Source: Odiellus spinosus
Lineage: Eukaryota > Arthropoda > Arachnida > Opiliones > Phalangiidae
Assembly (NCBI GenBank): GCA_963920705.1
Contig: OY987228.1
Coordinates: 18,546,565-18,610,564 of the forward strand
Direction: 5' to 3'
Length of the DNA: 64,000 bases
Part shown: in pieces, positions 1-10,864 of the stretch
How the letters are laid out: every line of letters starts with the position of its first letter
Position numbering within the stretch: the stretch's first letter is position 1
Made by a program: the position numbers and the translations under genes
Notes under the pieces: model-generated
What the model saw: only the letters and a program-made list of their open reading frames with translations
Told to the model about the DNA's origin: nothing
Database searches by the model: none

Positions 1-2450
1 ATTCTTGGAAAGAAAAAAAAGTACGAAATAAAAAACCAAAAACAACTTTTGGCCCATCAAGCAAATTAATTAAAATTTTCCGCGAGTACTTATAGAACGT
101 CCCCCCTTACTTACGAGTGGTGGTGTATATAATAAGGGATGGCCTGTAGCAGGATATACCGGGAATTAGAATCGCGGTGGTCCATTCTTTAAAAAACGTT
201 TTTTTTTATTTTATTTTTGTTGGATCTCCATCCCCTCCTTATATACCCCCGAGACGCTAGTTACGTTAACGTATATAGAGCTATAGCCAAAAGGAGCAAA
301 CTCCAAAATTGCAGCGTGACAAAAAACTAACAATTTATAACTATGGTCAGATCGTCAATGCTTAGCAGGATGCGGCAGAAGGGCAAATGGGAGGAATAAT
401 ACGAGAACGGATCGGGATAGTCGGCTATAGAACTCGGGGAAAAAATAGAAGACGGAAGATTGTTTCGGAACGCGTGGTAGAACTTTCCGAGTAGAATCCA
501 TCTTAACTTGATAACGGCGTTCGAAGTAGGGGAACGAAAGGAACGAACTAATTACCGAAGGCTGTAGACTCTCTCGTGGTAAGTTGACCCTGAGGATGTG
601 GATATTCATCTATCATCCTGCTGGAAAATAATTTCTCGTTTTGGCGAAAGATAGGAGGCGAACCTTCGCGGGCGCCGGGACCCCGTGACGGACTACACCC
701 CGTTGTAGTAACAAATGGTGATTAGGGTAAATAATCGTGATTTACCGTCGGTAATCGAGAATATATTTTTCTATTCCAAATAGACCGTCGAGTATAGACG
801 GACGTAAGATGAGATTTGCCAACGGCAAAATAATAACCTCGCGCTAACAGGGTGTACGTGTGTCCGAGCGTGTGTGTCGAATTTGGACAAACGAAGCGTG
901 TCAATGCCGAAATAGAAATTAGTACGATATAACCTCTTTGCTATAGCGCCGCCTACACTTTGCTTCGCACACTCAAGAGTAAGGTCAGAGTCCCTTTAAC
1001 CCACGCACTCTAAGTCAAAAATCATTATCCGATGAGAATTGACTTTTATTGAAGATATTTTTATCTCCTTGAATTATCATCCTAAATGTTTTTAAATTTA
1101 TAACAAAATACGCAACCAAGAACAGTACATGGCTACTTAGCCAGAATTGCCTGGTGGTGTCTGCATCACATTACACAATTAAAAACTAATATTCTTGTCT
1201 TTCGTAACAAACTTCGCGTATTGCTCGATGGAAAGAGCAAAGACCATATATATTTTTAGACGTTACGGGCGCTAATACACCCTGTATACATTCAGTAACA
1301 TCGGTACTGAGCGAGGAAAAGATTATGTTTACAAATGATGATTCCAGCTTTTGCGCGCGGGGGTGGATGCTAGAGTGGAGATGCTTGTAAAGATTCTAGA
1401 TGTTGGTTTTTGCTTTAGTTCGGGGAGACTAAGCTCTATCTACCTTGTCTATCGGTACTGTACTTAGACGCCTATCGCGCGACTCCCCCATTACTGGCGA
1501 GGGCGAAATGATTATGTCCTAAGATGGGTCCAAATGATACACCTCGGGCTTGAAATGGCCCCCTTTTCTTCATTCTTGCTAGGTTTTTTCCGAGAAAAGC
1601 ACGCGTTTGTAGCACGCCCATAATTTGCTCGCGTACTAGGTTCGAGAGGAAATAATGTGTTAAGTGAATATATAGTGTAGCGGAGAAACACTCTAAATAG
1701 ATACGAGTTCCTTTACGAGTTTAAGAATTTTCGATAAGAGTTTCGCGGATACATAATATGTTAGAATATAAACTATGCTGAAATGGCATAAAAATGAGTA
1801 TAGGAATTTTTCAAGAATGTTACATTTGAGAACTCTTCGCGCTATATCAAACATGAACACAAGAGTTTGCACTGTCAAAACTGAACTTGTGTGAACTTAG
1901 ATGTACAAACAATTCAAGAAAGACGTCACCCCTCGGTAAAAACCATATTTTTTAAGGCAATTTAAGAAATAAATTCATTATTTAGGTTTAGCACTTACAA
2001 CGCTGTTCAAAACCATTTTTTCAATTAAACCTTAATTCTGGTCATTAATTTGGGCATGCGCAATTGATTGATATAGTTTAAAAGCTTCTTTCACAAAATT
2101 TTGAAACATTTATTATAGTGGGACTATATTTTTTAATAAGAAAGCAGTCTTTAAGTAAAACATATCGAACAGATCTATATAACTAATGACAAAGGTTATT
2201 CGGGACATTTTGGGGATGAAAACTGCATGGGAGTTGATTCACTTTCGAAGCTTAGGAGAATCATAAAGTATCTACTTCCTGAATCTAAGCTAAAACTTAC
2301 TTATTCCTAAAAAAAAGGGGACCCGAAAGGGAAAAGAGTGGGGGGTTGAAATTTCGTGAAAATATTTCAACTTAAAAGAAAAGACGTAAGAAAAAAAAAA
2401 TTGGTATTATTTATGATTCTACGAAAGATTCTTTCTAAACTAGGATGTAA
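1..2450. other. AT-rich DNA, no gene seen
   Basis: Only short ORFs of 60-84 codons occur here, with no domain I recognise and no pattern of linked splice sites. I see no tandem array and no inverted-repeat element. It is best read as low-copy intergenic or intronic DNA. Isolated exons shorter than about 100 bases cannot be excluded by eye. Confidence 0.6.
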
Positions 2451-2473
2451 TTTTTTTTTTTTTTTTTTTTTTT
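2451..2473. repeat. Poly(T) tract, 23 bp
   Basis: Uninterrupted run of 23 T. It could be a poly(A) tail of a minus-strand retroposed sequence, but no body of a retroposon is recognisable beside it, so a simple homopolymer is the safer call. Confidence 0.9.
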
Positions 2474-2891
2474 CAGTATAAAATGAGCTGTGGAAAAATC
2501 TTGGGAGATATTAATAAAACGTTGAAGCGAACAAGAATCTTTTTTGACTTTTATAAATGAACGTTTTCATTTCGAGAAAGAATTCTTGCGAAACTTTTGT
2601 ATCTGTTTTATAACAAAGTTTAGATCAAATTTCCTAGCGAGCTTCTATACAATAGATAAATTTGACGTATAAAGCTATAATTTCAAAATGCATCCTTGGA
2701 AGATTAAAAGTTGCAAAGTATAACGGTAAATTTAATTAGCTTCACTCAATTTCACTAATTAAAAACAAACGCATATCAAAATATATTTTAACATAAATTT
2801 TGTATAAATGAAATACAATATAAAATATAATAAGCGAGGCTTTTTGGTAATAAACATAAAACTGTATTAATTATCAAATAATATTATTTAA

Positions 2892-4039
2892 AGGGAAAAT
2901 GCAACCCGACGAGAAGTTATTTTCTGTCTATTCCTTATCGTTAAAATATGCCTAATATACTAGAAAGAAAAATGGACAAATAAGGATAGAAATCAATTTT
3001 TAACTTATTCGAATTTAGGAAAGTAGGCTTAACAGCTAGGGATACGTTTGATATCTCGTAGTTAATGGGAAGATGAAAAGGAAAATGAAGTAAGTTTTTA
3101 TTGAATCTGCACGCTTCTAAAAAGAGATGTTTGCGTTATAGCAAGAATCCATTCAGGTTACATAAAATATGGGAGCATAGCTTTAGTCTCAGGTACCATC
3201 ATCCCAAACTTTGTAACAAAAGTTCGTCTGCAATTTTCGCAAAAAAAGTACGCTTAGATATTTTTTCGGTCGGCTCCATTTTTATTACTCAAAATATTAT
3301 GTCAAGGTCGTTAGTGGCGCGGGTTAATAATAGATGTCAGGAGCGATTTACTTGAAAAATCGATTCGAAGCAGACAAACTTTCGCTACAAAGATTGGGAG
3401 GATGGTTATTGAATCGCGGCCCTCCCATATTCTTATGGAACCTGAATGAATTCTTGGTTATAGTAAAACATTCGGAAAGTGTCTCTTCATTGTATGGAAA
3501 ACCTTCTGGTTTTACCATTAAATTAAATTGAGAGCCTCCGACTAAGAGGCAACCCAGTGGGCCTATAATTCCTATAAAATCCTATATTTTCAAATATGTC
3601 CTACATTATCCTGTAATTCCTTGAAATATATTATAAAATAGTATAATTTTGAGTTCTAGATTTCGTGAGCATGAGCACCCTAAAGAGGTGGGGGGATCTA
3701 AACCAAATTCTTAACAGTTTCGCGCAATTTAAATACCTAAACAAATCACCTGAACCACGTGTATAGCGTTTGCGAAGAAGCAGTTCCCGGCCGTATAACT
3801 TGAAAATAAAATTTCATATTTTTAAAGATATTTTTGCCGAAATAAACCCTTAAAATACTTTATTTGGGATAATATTTGTCCTATATTATCCTATAAAACT
3901 AAATTTTGTATCCTGTATAATCCTATAAGGAATTGAAATTTATGTGTGGACTCCCTGGACTACAATCAAAAAACGCCACATCTTTAAACGATAAGACTTC
4001 AATAAAAAAAATCGCATCTTGTCGGGTTGCATTTTCACT
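2892..4039. mobile_element. Long TTAA-flanked element, D-type ends (D2)
   Basis: The left end reads AGGGAAAATGCAACCCGAC and the reverse complement of the right end reads AGTGAAAATGCAACCCGAC. Each end is flanked outside by TTAA (2888-2891 and 4040-4043). The ends match the palindromic D family (AGGGAGGATGCAACC), but the 1.15-kb interior differs and encodes no recognisable transposase; its ORFs at 3101-3355 and 3334-3531 look random. The TTAA duplication fits Kolobok or piggyBac type transposition. A second, nested element seems to occupy about 3556-3962. Confidence 0.7.
3556..3962. mobile_element. Nested element with TCCTATA-type internal repeats
   Basis: Two blocks (about 3565-3660 and 3868-3945) are built of repeated words such as ATCCTATA and AATTCCTATA. 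The same words, on the other strand, fill the TA-flanked element at 21422-21795. The right end (CTCCCTGGAC) resembles the CAGGG-type end of that element, and the left end (CCAGTGGGCC) is a poor match. No clear target duplication was found, so the borders are approximate. Probably a degraded relative inserted in the D2 element. Confidence 0.4.
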
Positions 4040-4894
4040 TTAAATAATAACGACTCTCAGTATCGTTAATTAATTTAAATTGTAAATTTAAATTCGCCCT
4101 GAAGACATATTTCGAAGTATCCATATTTAAACTGAGGGAACTTTTCATTGGGAATTAAATTTAAAAATAAAAATAATAAAATAAAGATACGGGAAAAAAA
4201 TATTCGCTTGAGTACCGAAATTTTAAAGAAATATTTGAAAATTAGCATTTTACTATACTTGACTATAATATAGTCGCATAAAAATCGACAGGCATTATTT
4301 AAAAAGTTAAATGGGGGAAATATAGGCGGGATTTTAATATAATTCCTCCCGAAAACAGCGCGGTTATAACCTATAATTTGCATTGTTCGTCGCTAGAAAA
4401 AGAAAAAAAATTGGAAATAAAAGGAAGCTTTAGTTAAGCCTAACTAGAAACGAAAATCGTTGAAGCAACCGATTACCGGAGATGGGGCAAACAAACAGAC
4501 GTTTATTATATTATTATTCTCCAAATTGAATTATTATATACTTCGTCACACGGAGACATATTATTGGCAACCCAGCGTTTACACGGGAGCTCGAGCAAAT
4601 TCATAAAAATTCATGAAGATTGAAATTAAGTCATTTCCTTCTGCACTCACTCACTAGGTATAGTATTAATAAAGGGGGAGGGATGAGATATTATATGTCG
4701 AACCTATGGACATATTCAATTTCATATTTAAAATAAAAAATATATATAAAATGGGGAAGAATAGTAACACGGTCCTTTGCTTCTGACTATTTTGTGACTT
4801 CATCCTTAATCCATTGTTAGATTGGCTCAATTTTATAGTAAATTAACTATTCAATTTGGTTTTTATAAGGGGAAAATTATTTTTTTTCTCTAAA
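4040..4894. other. AT-rich DNA, no gene seen
   Basis: The 102-codon minus-strand ORF at 4075-4383 is rich in F, L, I, K and N, as expected from random AT-rich DNA, and matches nothing I know. No repeat was recognised. Confidence 0.55.
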
Positions 4895-5130
4895 GCTACG
4901 GTCACACTAACATTTCTTAATGAGTTTGGAATCACCGGGAATAGTTTTCACTCATTATCTATATAAATCGATTTATCGTAGCTTCATTTATCGGTTGCTA
5001 AAATCGAATCGGTATGAAAATGGTTCCCGAAGCAGTTTTGGGAAATCGAACCAAATATATTCGAGAATACTCTAGCGAAACGTTTTGAAAAGGTTTAAAT
5101 CGATTCCAAGGCCTAGTATGAACGAGGCTT
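4895..5130 (+). mobile_element. Family J MITE, copy 1
   Basis: One of three copies. Imperfect terminal inverted repeats: the left end GCTACGGTCACACTA pairs with the right end, whose reverse complement is GCCTCGTTCATACTA. The core carries the near-palindromic word ATCGATTTATCG. Outside, TAAA lies on the left and TTAA on the right, compatible with a decayed TTAA duplication. Other copies lie at 14960-15195 and 49905-50152 (inverted). No ORF of note. Confidence 0.65.
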
Positions 5131-5329
5131 AACTGACGCCATTTCGATTATTTTACCCTTTGTCTATTTAATTCGGAGTTTTCTATGTATGTCTCCCTTC
5201 GCGGTATATTTTTACCTGATTGTAACTATACAACTGAATATAAATTAACAGTGACCTCGAATTATGAGACCTTAATTTTTATGACTTTGAAACGCATTTT
5301 GATTGGTTTGTGGTATATTTCCCAAGATT

Positions 5330-5358
5330 AATAATAATGATGATGATGATGATGATGC
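5330..5358. repeat. (GAT)n / (AAT)n microsatellite
   Basis: A short AAT run passes directly into about six GAT units. Confidence 0.9.
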
Positions 5359-5545
5359 TGAATGAACAATTATTAAGATACTTGCATGTATGGACTCATT
5401 TAAGGAGTATGGGATAATATATGGTCTCCACGAGGCCGTATGTTAAATTAAATAACTTGAAATTGGTTAGTTTTAAACAAGGGGTATTTTCACTAGGCCT
5501 ACTTGTTATTAAAGATAAACTTGGAGCAATAAATGGAACAGCCTT

Positions 5546-5932
5546 TGAATTTATTTTCGGTATCCTCATGTCTAAAAACGTATTCGAGAATTATTTCGGA
5601 ATTTTTAGACGCGTTTTTGGTGATTAAATTAATTTACGAAGTTTGGCAAAATTTGAAAAAAGTAAATATAAATTCGGGCCAATCATCTTATTTTTGCAGC
5701 CTTTAACAGCGCTTGTAACGTCCTAACATAAAAATAATAGGTCGGCGTATGATGCCTAAGACCTTGGGTATCAAACAAGCGCTGCTATAGGCTCAAATAA
5801 TATGATTGGCCCGAATTTATATTTGCTTTTTTCAAAGTTTACCAAATTTAAACCCCCAAAAAGTGTCTAAAAATTCATAAAAATTTCTCGAATACATTTT
5901 TGGTATTCTGTTGACTCCGAAAATAAATTAAA
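5546..5932. repeat. Long imperfect palindrome (foldback), about 390 bp
   Basis: Two arms of about 190 bp are reverse complements with scattered mismatches. Landmarks are AATTTATTTTCGG near 5549 against CCGAAAATAAATT near 5918, GTATTCGAGAA against TTCTCGAATAC, and the innermost AAATTCGGGCCAATCAT against ATGATTGGCCCGAATTT. The centre lies near 5737. No matching copy is seen in the window and no target duplication is obvious, so transposon origin is inferred from shape only. Its left arm overlaps a 68-codon ORF (5421-5627) that I do not consider a gene. Confidence 0.75.
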
Positions 5933-6055
5933 ATTAAAAGTTTCATTTTGATTTCTTATTACAATTAGAAATTTCTAGTCATATTTGTAATCTAGTTATA
6001 TTTGAAAAGTTTTACTTCAAATATGTAAAAATTGATATATGAGAAAACAATTTAA

Positions 6056-6488
6056 AGGGAGGATGCAACCTAACAACAAGTGATTTTTTATCGATTCCTT
6101 ATTGTTTAAATAGGCCTAATCCACTATTTAAAAAATTTACAAACAAATATTAAACTAGAAATAAATTTAAAACTTACCCTGAAAATAGGCTTAGTGGGAT
6201 TCATGGAGCTCCTGATTTCCTCGCGTGTAAGGTCTAGCGACCAATCGCACGCGACGTAAGTCTCGTGGAGATCTCGCGTGAACGACGGGCCTTTACTCAT
6301 TGGTCGCTAGACCTTACACGGACGCGATTCAGGATCTCCATGAATCCCGCTAAGCCTATTTTCTGGGTAAGTTTTAAATTTATTTCTAGTTTAATATTTG
6401 TATTGTAAACTTTTTATCGGTGGATTAGGCCTATTTAAATGATAAGGAATCGATAAAAAATCACTTGTAATTAGGTTGCATTCTCCCT
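6056..6488. mobile_element. Family D palindromic MITE, complete copy (D1)
   Basis: Ends AGGGAGGATGCAACC and GGTTGCATTCTCCCT, flanked on both sides by TTAA (6052-6055, 6489-6492). Almost the whole 433 bp folds on itself in arms of about 200 bp, with a short unpaired centre near 6265. Shared D words are ATAGGCTTAG, GGTCTAGCGACCAATCG and TTAAACTAGAAATAAATTT. Related copies or fragments lie at 27779-28088, 29270-29529, 38053-38394 and 46446-46555. Non-coding; the TTAA duplication points to Kolobok or piggyBac type mobilisation. Confidence 0.85.
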
Positions 6489-6510
6489 TTAAAGACTTTT
6501 TAGGCCACCA

Positions 6511-6534
6511 TTTTTTTTTTTTTTTTTTTTTTTT
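6511..6534. repeat. Poly(T) tract, 24 bp
   Basis: Uninterrupted T run about 20 bp outside the right end of the D1 element. Confidence 0.9.
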
Positions 6535-7316
6535 GAGGGAAAAAAATCTCTAGACGGTGTAAAGTTAGAAAATTTGACCAATTCTCCTTTATCTCATTGA
6601 AATAGGGAGTTAACGGCGGCCTCCTGTCGACAATAGCGGGCAAAAAATGATATAGCTTCATTTTTATAACTTTATTAAAACTCCGGAATACTCAATTTCA
6701 AGTTTTTCACTAATGAAGTTGGAAAGGCGAAGTGTTGAAATTAGAAACGGACCAATCAGTACCGAGTAATTAATTATGGAAAAAAAGCTTTTTCATATAT
6801 AATTTAATAATAAGAGGGAGACAATGGGAATATTTTTGTCAAGGCACGAGGGGAAAACCGCCTCGAGGACGTCAGTTTATAATAGGAGTGTTCTTCGGGG
6901 CGGGGGGGGGGGGGAGGATAATAGATTAATAAAGGTTATAAGCCCTTCCTTTTGTGGCTACGACTATTTGATATGACTTTCTCGTAGAAAACACCGCGCT
7001 AAAAGTCATAAATAAAAGTCCTATTCGTGGTTCTAGAGTTCTGCCCCCGAAATTTAGCGTCATATCTAGAAAGTAGTAAATTGATTGTGCCATCTCAATT
7101 TAGATTCTTTCAAATATTACGAGCACGTATAAAACTCGAGTACCAAAAATTATATTACATTTAAATTTAGTCAAAAAGAGGCTTAGCTACCTTATAATAG
7201 CGATATAGTGCAGCGGGGGTTAAAGGACGTAAACTTATATAAACGCCTCGTTAAAGAGAGCGTGAAATTGAAAATTCTAAATATTTTAATGAATTATTTC
7301 CAACCAAAGTCTATCA
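6535..7316. other. No gene seen; includes a G13 run
   Basis: Low-copy sequence with a run of 13 G at 6902-6914. No ORF, domain or inverted repeat worth reporting. Confidence 0.5.
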
Positions 7317-7323
7317 CTTAACC

Positions 7324-7659
7324 CAGAAGCCGATGAAACCCTCCTTTGAAGTCTACTACTACAATGTTCCATATAGCGCTCCTCTCTGTATGGGTAAAAT
7401 TCCCAATTTTACGAGTTAGAAGGGGTCTACTTCATCCCCCCTGTCTACGGAAAATTGGAAATTCTCTCTCTTCACAAACGACGACGTTTTTTGGACGAAC
7501 TCCAAGGCTGCTAGAGATATTCGCTCGACAAGCTCCCGCTCCGAAAACATCTACCGTTAGGAGGCGTACGAATCGAGCCTTTTGAGAATAACCCATACAG
7601 AGAGGGGTAGACAAGACCCGGGAGTAATAGACTTCAAAGGAGGGTTTCATCGGCTTCTG
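7324..7659 (+). mobile_element. Family A MITE, copy A1
   Basis: 336 bp beginning CAGAAGCCGATGAAACCC and ending with its exact inverse. The outer inverted repeat is about 32 bp, and a second inner pair (CTCTCTGTATGGGT / ACCCATACAGAG) lies inside it. The target duplication CTTAACC (7317-7323 and 7660-7666) is exact and 7 bp. ORFs of 72-79 codons on both strands are the same reading-frame accident in every copy; no coding function is supported. Confidence 0.93.
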
Positions 7660-7683
7660 CTTAACCCTATAAAAGTAAACAAC

Positions 7684-7835
7684 GCAAAGGGCCAGGTAAA
7701 CGTACTACCCCAACACTTAAAACTAGCCAAAAAAATCATCACTCCTGTCTGGCTCGTGTGATTTGGACTCGATATTTTGAGTAAGGAGAGAGGGACGGGA
7801 TTTAGGCGGGCCGCGCTTGGCTAATATTGTCTTGG
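7684..7835 (+). repeat. Dispersed repeat I, copy 1
   Basis: About 150 bp shared with 31448-31556 (same strand) and 53391-53515 (opposite strand). Shared words include GTGATTTGGACTC, ATATTTTGAGTA, GCGGGCCGCGCTTG and GCAAAGGGCC. The outer limits are uncertain. It begins only about 20 bp after MITE A1. Class unknown: it could be a SINE or a MITE remnant, and no tRNA-like promoter boxes were convincing. Confidence 0.6.
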
Positions 7836-8386
7836 TTTAAAAAAATTCCATTCAGTGGTACATTTTGAAAGGAGCTATAGGAAGCGAAGTTTTCCAATTC
7901 ACCCTCTCTTTGAAGAAAACATTAAGTTGTTTTATGTTTTTGTTTATTTTTTGATTAATGGAAGGCTAAAATTTTCTAATTTTGTGAAAACTCAAATGAA
8001 ATAAAACTATATATAAAAGCATGAAAAATACGTGGGTGGGAGAGATACGAAGGTTATAGACTCTCATTAAACACAATTGCCTCTATAGAAGGTGAAACAC
8101 GTTTACAAGAGACAAATAGAAAAGAAATGAAATGGTACCCCTATGGGCTAGCACAAACATGGCATCGGTTTCAAAATTTTTCTATAGAAATTTCTGCCTT
8201 GGAAGAGATTGATTCTGGTGGGCCGTGATAGGCTGTGTATTTTACCCAAGATGCCCTCGACTATCTAACCGCTATGCATGCCGGTAAATTTACACTGCCA
8301 AGTCTAATATCTACTTTTCATAACGTATTTTCCAACGTTTAAAGCCAAAAGAACGGGAAGAAAGAGAAATTTCACAAATAATGTGA
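7836..8386. other. No gene seen
   Basis: Unremarkable AT-rich sequence between repeat I and the B1 element. No supported ORF. Confidence 0.5.
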
Positions 8387-8393
8387 TTAATAT

Positions 8394-8812
8394 CAGAGGT
8401 TTATAATAACCCCCTTCGGGGGGAAGTATGAAAGGTAGGCAAAATCGACGAACAACAAGTGCCCGGCGTAAATCGCGGCGGATCGACACACCGCTTTACT
8501 CCCAAAAAATAATTACACCATTTTGAACCTCACTAAATTTTCCCTACGCACACTTCCGGAACTCGCGAGCTGAAGTCAACCTTCGACTCCATTTTAACAG
8601 ACAGCCTGACTCCTGAGATAGGAAGTTCTAAACACAAATCGAGCCGTCTTGTTTATACAAAGACCATTTACTAGAGTAGCGACATTGAGAAGTCCAGCGC
8701 GAGCTAGTGGCCTAGATAGTCAGCAGCGGGCTCTTGTTGTTCGTGACTTTTAGCATTGGTAGTATAGGGGCTTTCATACTTCCCCCCGAAAGGGGGTTAT
8801 TATATACCTCTG
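8394..8812 (+). mobile_element. Family B MITE, copy B1
   Basis: 419 bp with ends CAGAGGTTTATAATAACC and its near inverse. The target duplication TTAATAT (8387-8393, 8813-8819) is exact and 7 bp. Each terminal repeat contains its own small hairpin (CCCCCTTCGGGGGG at the left, CCCCCCGAAAGGGGG at the right). The interior is not palindromic and is GC-richer than the flanks. Copy B2 (39501-39918) differs at only five positions, so both inserted recently. Non-coding. Confidence 0.92.
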
Positions 8813-8819
8813 TTAATAT

Positions 8820-10864
8820 TAAAAAAAAAACGAGATTTATCATTTTTTAAAGTCCGTCATTTTTGACGAGAAATAGCTAGTCTTTGATAATCCTAAACTT
8901 CAATTCAATTGGTAAAGATAAAATATTTGATGTTTATCACGGGGGTGCAGGCTAATTTTTAAGGTATGTACGATGTCGCCGTATATCACACATTATCTTT
9001 AAAATACAGACTTATAATTTTAACTGGTCATTATAGAACACCAACTCAGCCTGTAGACAAAAAAGAAAGGTGATTTGCCAAAAGAATAAAAGCCCATACC
9101 ACGCATAGACTATAATAAAAAATCATGGGGGAGTTTTGCGGGTATTATAACAAGGTTTCGAATGCCAGCGAGGTCCCCACCCATTCATTTTTAATAGTTA
9201 TATAGTCTAACATTACCTTTTCTTCACAAACTATATAGGTACGTATTCAATTCTATATACGTTTTTTTCTAAAGTTCTCAACTAGAGTCGTAAAAAACAC
9301 AAGATAATCGCCAGTCTCGTTATATAAAAGTATACGAGAAAAAAAGATATTCTTAACGTGTTATTGCTAGTTTTTTTACGAGGGGATATTCTTAGTTAGT
9401 TAGCTTAGCCCCCAAATGACAAAATCAAGTAACTCGAAAATTTAATATTGGGAAAATTAAAATTGAAGTTCATATATTTCCTACTAAGTTAATTAAATTA
9501 ATTTAGGGATAGCACCCTTGATGGATTAAAATCTTGATTGCAAATTAATATCATACCTTCCAATGCGCATGGCTTGTATTTTAATTAAATTAAATTAGTC
9601 TGATTAAATCGTTACTCTGAAACAAAGTGATCCGCGCCCCTCAGGTTGATATTAGTGAGAAAAAAGATTATGTTTGATAGTTTGAAAGATTTCAGAGAAA
9701 TTAAAATATCAAATAATATTTTTAGTATTTTTTAAAAAAAAAAAATTATGGGTTTCAGTGACTTTACTTGCAATTAGTGTTACCTAAGATCACTAGTTAA
9801 AGTCTTAAGCGGTCTTATTTTAAATTGACTGGTATAGGTTTATGTTAATATTTGACTGAATTTCAAAGATCTAAAACAAAGAAGTAAATATCTCTGGTAT
9901 ATAAAATATCGTGCTAAAATGTAGTTACAATATTTTGGCATTTAAGCTTAATCCCAGTTTTCTCTATACAGATACGCGCAAGGTATACCTACAATCAAAA
10001 AACGCCTCGCTCTTTTTAAGTGCGGGTTTTATGTCGAGAAATATACACTCTGATTTCATTAGGCGTCATGGCTACACCCGCCCACCTGATCATTTATATT
10101 TTCAGATGGATAGTGGAGAGCTTCGCAGCCAAATAGAAACAGAGAAAGAGAGAGATAGTGAGAATAATAATGCCAAGCTTGGAAAAGTTTTGTTTGACAA
10201 AGAAAATACAATATACATATATTTTTTTTTCTTACGATCGTGGAGAAATAATTCGCGGGTTTGGGAAACTTATCAGATGATAGCGGCGCATTTTGTGAAT
10301 CGATCAACGTCAAATTGTTTGTGGTTATTATTATTAAAAAGAAAATTATAAGTTTCGTTTGAACCTATCTGTTTTCAAAAATCTCGTAAATTGATAAAAT
10401 AATAAATTATAATTAAGGTTATTTGTAAATATTATTATTGATTAAACCTTTCAATAATTTTAATTTATTCATTGTTTATAATTATATTTTACTATATGGA
10501 ATAGCCGTGTGACTTTCGGGTTTAAAACTCGGTAATTATGATATAGTTATATCTAGTGAATTTACTTAACCATGGAGTGTTACTGCATTTAATGTTCTTA
10601 AAACCACCTCTAAACAACAGGTTGTAATTATTCAAATATATGGTTTAGTATTTAGTTAAAAAGAAAATGAGAGGAAATGCTCTGGAAACTATTATAAATA
10701 TTATATCAACTGTTTACCAATAGAGCTCAGATACAAAACTCATTGAAATCTTCCAAAATATTAATCTATTCTTGGACTATTTTGAAAGTCGAGCTAGAAA
10801 TCTAATTCCTATTCAAAGTTATTTTTTGAGGTTGTCATAACAATCGAAAGGGTGTCGGCTACCA
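8820..10864. other. AT-rich DNA with one weak ORF (9911-10351)
   Basis: The longest non-repetitive ORF of the window, 146 codons on the plus strand, lies at 9911-10351. I do not recognise it. Its middle contains a plausible 3' splice site (ATTTATATTTTCAG at about 10092-10105) before a Glu/Lys/Arg-rich stretch, but the downstream part is AT-biased and Leu/Lys/Phe-rich, and the opposite strand is also open at 10059-10313. Probably non-coding. The rest shows no repeat or gene. Confidence 0.35.

Noticed and set aside
9481-9600. TIR pair formed by TTAATTAAATTAATTT-like words
   Set aside because: The words are low-complexity A/T and nearly self-complementary; pairing is uninformative and no duplication flanks them.
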